A DNA stretch of 64,000 bases. Origin: Thiosymbion sp942492625. Lineage in GTDB: Bacteria > Pseudomonadota > Gammaproteobacteria > Chromatiales > Chromatiaceae. Each line of letters begins with the position of its first letter. Position 1 is the first letter of the stretch. The position numbers and the translations under genes were made by a program. The stretch lies in assembly GCA_942492625.1 (NCBI GenBank), contig CALOFM010000037.1, positions 1-64,000 of the forward strand, in the 5' to 3' direction. Positions 60,573 through 64,000 of the stretch are shown piece by piece. Below the pieces are notes generated by a model, which worked only from the letters and a program-made list of their open reading frames with translations, ran no database searches and was not told the origin of the DNA.

Positions 60573-62031
60573 CAACTAGAAACTGAAGTTTCCCTCTTTG
60601 ATCATGCTACGAGCCGCATGACCGTTGAGATCAGAGGATTATGGTCTGGTTTGCCGGGGTCCTGGCAATCGATACCGAAACCCTCCTTTGCGATGTGTCG
60701 CGCCAGGGATCGTCGCACGTCGGCGAAGGCATATTCGGTTGTGTTTTCCGAAGCGTATCGCCTGATGGGCGCTTGGTTCAAGTGCGCGGCATAGATCCAA
60801 GTGATGGTCGTAGCGGCCATGCAGAAGTGCAGATGATTGGTCACCGCATCGGGGTTGCGGGTCTGGGTATGAGCGCTGCCGATCTCCTGCTTGATCTCTC
60901 GGAACCCGGCCTCGATTTTCCACCTCGCGGCATAATATTCGACGATCTGCTCGACGCTCAGATCCAGATCCGTGGTCACCAGCGCGACCCATTGTGTTCT
61001 GCGATAGACCCACACGACGCGCACACGGCAACGCAGGGTCTTGAGCATCACGATCCGCTCGGCGGCTTGCACCTCACGCAGGGCGCCGTAGACATGCACC
61101 GTGTAGGTCTTGGCCTGTTCGCGCATGGCCGCGGCCAGGTCCGCGGCGTTTCCGAGCCGTTCGCCGTATTTCCGCGGTCTTCCGGGCCGACCGGCGAGTG
61201 GCTCGGGGATGGCGTAGAGGGCGGCATTGACCCGCAGGCGCGAGAGCAGATCGACGCGTCTGCCCAGTCGCTCACGCAGCGGCTTGAACAGCCCGTTGTT
61301 GCCGAACCAGCTGTCGGCGACCACCAATATCGGCGCCTCGGCGAAGACGCCACCCAAGCGCCCGATCAGCTCGACGGCCTGCGCAAACTTGCTGCGAAAG
61401 ACCACCGCCTTGCCGCGCACCCGGATACAAGCGCTACGCAAGCTCTTGCGGCGCAGGTAAAACGCGAAGGCCAACGGCACACAGCTCCAGCGTCCGTGAA
61501 TCCGCATGAGCAGCCCCACCGTGACGATGGTCTGCGCCCAAGGCCAGCGTGTCTGGTTCGTCTTCGCCGCATGATCGAACGTCCTTTGGCAGGCGAAGAT
61601 CTTCTTGCCCGTCTTCGGGTTGATCGAATCGTCGAGCCCCAGCAGCAACCGTCCGGCAACCAACGGGCTGGGGATCGCCCGCCACAGCGCCTCCCAGACG
61701 CCGTCCCACGGCAGCTTCACCGAGGCCATGAAGGTGTAGTAACGCCATTGGGCGATGCTCACCCCGAACAGCGTCTCGATGGCGCGCAGCAGATTCGAGG
61801 TGCGCGAGACGGTGATCGGAACCAGGATCGCTTTGAGCGTCAGCACAAACCAATGAAAGCGCTCCTGGCCATTGTCCGTGAGTGGAAAAACGAATTGGAA
61901 ATCGCGGGCGAGGGTGCGTAAGATGGGCATCGAATAGGGGCTCTTTTCGCTGGATAATCATTGTGTTAAGCAACTTTGATTATACCGCGTATTGAGCCCT
62001 TATTCGCGATTAAATGCTTGTTTTCGAATTG
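60573..62031 (-). mobile_element. IS4-type insertion element
   Basis: The element carries one transposase on the minus strand. Possible terminal inverted repeats are CAACTAGAAACTGAAG at 60573 and, on the other strand, CAATTCGAAAACAAG from 62031; they match at 8 of the first 10 bases and then with a gap. An inner hairpin, CGAATAGGGGCTC and GAGCCCTTATTCG, lies at 61932-62008, upstream of the transposase start. No direct target repeats are visible, so the boundaries are tentative. Confidence 0.55.
60602..61930 (-). CDS. IS4-type DDE transposase
   Basis: A 442-residue transposase, apparently full length. The three acidic residues are in LLGLDDSINPKTG, ILVVADSWFGN and the IS4 signature YAARWKIEAGFREIKQ (Y-2-R-3-E-6-K). 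An Arg-rich insertion domain lies between the second and third residues. ATG 61930 has little ribosome-binding sequence. It is close to IS701/ISH3-like members within the IS4 superfamily, but I cannot assign it more precisely. The intact frame suggests recent activity compared with the other remnants around it. Confidence 0.88.
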   Translation of the reverse strand: MPILRTLARDFQFVFPLTDNGQERFHWFVLTLKAILVPITVSRTSNLLRAIETLFGVSIAQWRYYTFMASVKLPWDGVWEALWRAIPSPLVAGRLLLGLDDSINPKTGKKIFACQRTFDHAAKTNQTRWPWAQTIVTVGLLMRIHGRWSCVPLAFAFYLRRKSLRSACIRVRGKAVVFRSKFAQAVELIGRLGGVFAEAPILVVADSWFGNNGLFKPLRERLGRRVDLLSRLRVNAALYAIPEPLAGRPGRPRKYGERLGNAADLAAAMREQAKTYTVHVYGALREVQAAERIVMLKTLRCRVRVVWVYRRTQWVALVTTDLDLSVEQIVEYYAARWKIEAGFREIKQEIGSAHTQTRNPDAVTNHLHFCMAATTITWIYAAHLNQAPIRRYASENTTEYAFADVRRSLARHIAKEGFGIDCQDPGKPDHNPLISTVMRLVA

Positions 62032-62053
62032 AATAAACCAGCCACCATGGTTA

Positions 62054-62371
62054 ATGAAACCCATTGCGCAATGGTTAGGAGATTGGGAAAGATCAAACAA
62101 TATTCCAACAGTAAAAGCCGTTGTCGTGAATGTCTATGAACGGAATCCCTATGTCGTTGCGGAGGTCCTTGAAAGAGCTGGAGGAGCATGTGAAAGATGT
62201 AATTTACCGGCTCCATTTGAAAGAAGAACAGATGGCAGCCCATATTTGGAAGTTCATCATACGATCAGACTCGCAGATGGGGGAGAAGATTCGGTGGAGA
62301 ATGCTAAAGCTTTATGCCCTAATTGCCATCGCGAACTACATTTCGGCGTAAAAAACACAACAATGCCATAA
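62054..62371 (+). CDS. HNH endonuclease domain protein
   Basis: A 105-residue protein with an HNH nuclease fold. The conserved cysteines and histidines are in CERCNLPAPF, LEVHHTIRLADGG, and the final CPNCHRELHFG. The first 35 residues (MKPIAQWLGDWERSNNIPTVKAV) precede a well-conserved NPYVVAEVLERAGG. The gene is clearly more AT-rich than the chromosome around it, so it was probably acquired. Full-length relatives often have an N-terminal domain, so it may be truncated by the neighbouring IS. Its stop codon lies inside an attC-like hairpin. Confidence 0.78.
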   Translation: MKPIAQWLGDWERSNNIPTVKAVVVNVYERNPYVVAEVLERAGGACERCNLPAPFERRTDGSPYLEVHHTIRLADGGEDSVENAKALCPNCHRELHFGVKNTTMP

Positions 62372-62424
62372 ACGCGGACCCCAAAAAGCTGCGCTGCGCT
62401 CCGCTTTTTGGGTCCGGTTATGGC
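62365..62424. repeat. attC-like imperfect palindrome
   Basis: A 60-base hairpin: GCCATAA, CGGACCC and AAAAAGC pair with GCTTTTT, GGGTCCG and TTATGGC, with small unpaired bases (acg, c, g) and a 13-base loop. The HNH stop TAA lies in the left outer arm, as in many integron cassettes. Further out ACAACAA and TCGTTAT also partly match. The box sequences do not fully meet the attC core consensus, so the assignment is tentative. Confidence 0.45.
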
Positions 62425-62439
62425 TGTCGTTATCGGGGG

Positions 62440-63603
62440 GAGCAGGGGTCTCTTGCGGGTGAAAGTCCTGGCGGGGCGGTAGGGTAAGTCAGTTCGGGTG
62501 GGGCGGGGGGGACGGAAAGCGGCGTCAGAGAGAATGGGAAGGGCGGGGAGGGGGGTGGGTGGAGAAGTGCGGGCACCAGCTTCGAAAGGATCAGTTAGTC
62601 GCGGATGCCGAGGGTTTTAACGTACACGAGAGGCAATACAGAAGCGCCCGCAATTGATGGCAAGGGTGTGAAGGTCCGCCGGAGTCTACAGGCCGTGGCA
62701 TGCAGGAAGGGAGACGTCGGAGAACTCCGGAAGCCCGGCGGGCTCCTGGATGAAGTGACATGATGAAACCGTCAGCGTTGGGACACGAAAGGGTGAAGAG
62801 CCCCGACACGGTGTGGGCACGGATGGAGTCATTGCGCAGGGAACAACCAGGCAGGCCGGAAACGGCCGTATGCCAGCGGGGTGTCTTATCGGGCATAGTA
62901 GTCGGAGGACGGGAAAGCCGGCCACGAGGCGAAGGGCCCGACGGGAGTACGCAGCGCGCAAAGGAAACTCATGCCGGGCATGCAGGATCGGAACAACATG
63001 AGCCAACCTCACTGCGGGCAATAGCAAATCGGGCGAAGGAGAGCAAACACCACCGCTTTCGCAATCTCTACCAAGAGGTGAACGCCGAGCTTTTGAAGCA
63101 CTGCTGGCAGGACTTGAACAAGGATGCGGCCAGCGGCGTCGATGGGCTGACGGCGGAGACCTACGCACTCAACCTGGAAGAGAACATCACCGACTTGGCG
63201 GAGCGCGTGAGGGCAAAACGCTACCGGGCCAAACTGGTCCGGCGCTTGTACATCCCCAAAGAGAACGGAAAAGAAAGGCCGCTGGGCATCCCTGCGCTGG
63301 AAGACAAACTCGTGCAACTGGCCTGTGCCAAGCTGCTCGGAGCAATCTACGAGGAAGGCTTCCTCGATTGCTCCTACGGCTACCGGTCCGGGCGCAGTGC
63401 CAAGGAGGCGGTGTGCGAGCTGACCTTCGAGCTCATGTACGGCAAATTCGGCTTTGCAGTCGAAGCGGACATCCGCGGGTTCTTCGACCATCTCGCCCAC
63501 GATTGGCTGGTCGAACATGTCTGCACTGAAAAGGGAAAATTGCGCGCTTGGCTCAAGGCCGGCTATCTGGAACGCGGGATGTTCCATCCCAATGCCATTA
63601 AGT
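62440..63603 (+). mobile_element. Group II intron, 3' truncated
   Basis: A retro-element consisting of about 320 bases of G-rich, intron-like RNA (GCGGGTGAAAGTCCTGGCGG, 62454-62473, resembles bacterial intron 5' domains) and an intron-encoded protein. The 5' edge is estimated. The element breaks off near 63603 within the protein gene, and domains V and VI are missing because an IS4-type sequence replaces them. Therefore it cannot splice or move. Confidence 0.7.
62760..63603 (+). pseudogene. Group II intron reverse transcriptase/maturase, truncated
   Basis: The N-terminal two thirds of an LtrA-type protein. After a variable leader it reads LRAIANRAKESKHHRFRNLYQEVN, then DLNKDAASGVDGLT (RT0/1), RAKRYRAKLVRRLYIPKENGKERPLGIPALEDKLVQ, DCSYGYRSGRSAKEA and FAVEADIRGFFDHL, ending at GYLERGMFHPN. 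The YxDD catalytic motif and the maturase domain would come later and are lost. Downstream of 63603 the frame continues for about 20 codons through IS sequence. The start at ATG 62760 is the likely but not the only option. Confidence 0.85.
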
Positions 63604-63609
63604 TAGCAG

Positions 63610-64000
63610 CTACCGGCACCTCTTATAGTTTGGATGAAAGCCGTGGAGCTTCGCGGGTTTGATTTTCCGGGGGTAGGAGCGATCGGGTCTCACGGCTTCG
63701 ACGCCGGCAGCCATTGCCAACACTATAGATGTAAGCAGCTGCGTCGGGGAATCGAAGATGAAGAGGCGGATTACGTTATCCTTCATTTTCGAGAGCGCGT
63801 TGGCGAAGTTCACCCGATAGGCGCGCTTGCGGGCTTTGTAGAGGCGCTCAGCAATCGCCTGGGCTACCCAGGAGAGGATTGTGGCGAGGTTCAGTACAAA
63901 AATCTTGGCGTAGAAATCCTGCTGCACGACCTGGGCGCTCAGGCCGGAGAAGTTCTCGATTTCGATCCGGCATTTTTCGCGTTTATACCCCTCCTCCACG
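63610..64000 (-). CDS. Transposase C-terminus, IS4-type, cut by window edge
   Basis: The last 130 residues of a second IS4-superfamily transposase. The right edge of the window falls inside VEEGYKREKCRIEIENFSG, which contains part of the conserved YREK-type region (E and K). Next come QQDFYAKIFVLNLATILSWVAQAIAER, YRVNFANALSKMKDNVIRL, and a basic C-terminal tail (PKLHGFHPNYKRCR-like). The gene must begin to the right of base 64000. The left end of its element is probably near 63600, where CATTAAGTTAGCAGC could be part of the inverted repeat. It interrupts the group II intron. Confidence 0.82.
   Translation of the reverse strand, partial: VEEGYKREKCRIEIENFSGLSAQVVQQDFYAKIFVLNLATILSWVAQAIAERLYKARKRAYRVNFANALSKMKDNVIRLFIFDSPTQLLTSIVLAMAAGVEAVRPDRSYPRKIKPAKLHGFHPNYKRCR

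Noticed and set aside
60641..61921. A 426-codon plus-strand frame opposite the IS4-type transposase
   Set aside because: It is antisense to an intact transposase with the full DDE and Y-R-E-K signatures.
62410..62440. A simple Rho-independent terminator after the HNH gene
   Set aside because: The palindrome is not followed by a T-run, and it contains unpaired bases on one side, which is more like attC than a terminator.
1..64000. CRISPR arrays, tRNA and rRNA genes
   Set aside because: No regularly spaced direct repeats, no cloverleaf with a GTTCGA-type T-loop, and no rRNA segments were found.

Overview
The window looks like chromosome from a GC-rich sulfur-oxidising gammaproteobacterium, most likely of the Chromatiales or a related sulfur-storing lineage. 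The strongest clue is a secreted Gly/Tyr/Trp-rich protein of sulfur-globule envelope type (39536-39877). TauE/SafE and YeeE/YedE sulfur-compound transporters, a polyhydroxyalkanoate regulator/phasin pair (phaR, phaP) and urease maturation genes fit the same lifestyle. Housekeeping gene order is typical of Gammaproteobacteria: rne/rluC divergent, ffs-dnaX-ybaB-recR, minCDE, HAD phosphatase/rppH/ptsP, and prkA-yeaH-spoVR. The genus is inference, because no rRNA gene is present.

Layout. 1-7300: RNase E (cut by the left edge) diverges from rluC-HAD phosphatase-sppA, followed by yceF and a TauE-like exporter. 7300-15400: a solitary ftsH, a methyltransferase with a regulatory domain, two small envelope proteins, a periplasmic coiled-coil protein, a CDP-archaeol-synthase-like membrane protein and a metallophosphoesterase. 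15660-24400: 4.5S RNA, dnaX-ybaB-recR, hinT, minCDE, a Cys-rich secreted protein, ureEFG (without ureDABC) and moaE. 24680-28300: nfeD-slipin, a YeeE permease and a small conserved-looking protein. 28500-33600: prkA-yeaH-spoVR behind a clear sigma-54 promoter and an NtrC-type palindrome. 33800-42400: an L,D-transpeptidase, ptsP/rppH/HAD, the sulfur-globule protein, and leuA with a family-4 uracil-DNA glycosylase. 42700-50500: an AAA ATPase of Ycf46 type next to an EgtB-like protein whose metal ligands are replaced, then a hydrolase, a GNAT, a CPA2 antiporter, an XRE regulator and a Cache protein. 50500-56000: phaR and phaP, each preceded by related palindromes that are good PhaR operator candidates, then lgt and a TldD/PmbA pair.

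55900-64000 is a decaying accessory region. It holds a frameshifted transposase fragment, a truncated gene with an internal stop, a 203-bp inverted-repeat element directly upstream of a frameshifted SulP permease, a REP-transposase remnant, an IS4-type element, an AT-rich HNH ORF ending in an attC-like hairpin, and a group II intron interrupted by a second IS4-type element that runs off the right edge.

The observations most worth following are the EgtB-like protein with an E/D/E triad beside a Ycf46 ATPase, the sigma-54/NtrC control region of the prkA operon, the paired PhaR-type operators, and the layered HNH/attC-like/intron/IS structure. No tRNA, rRNA or CRISPR array was seen. All calls come from reading the sequence and from family knowledge; no database search was run.
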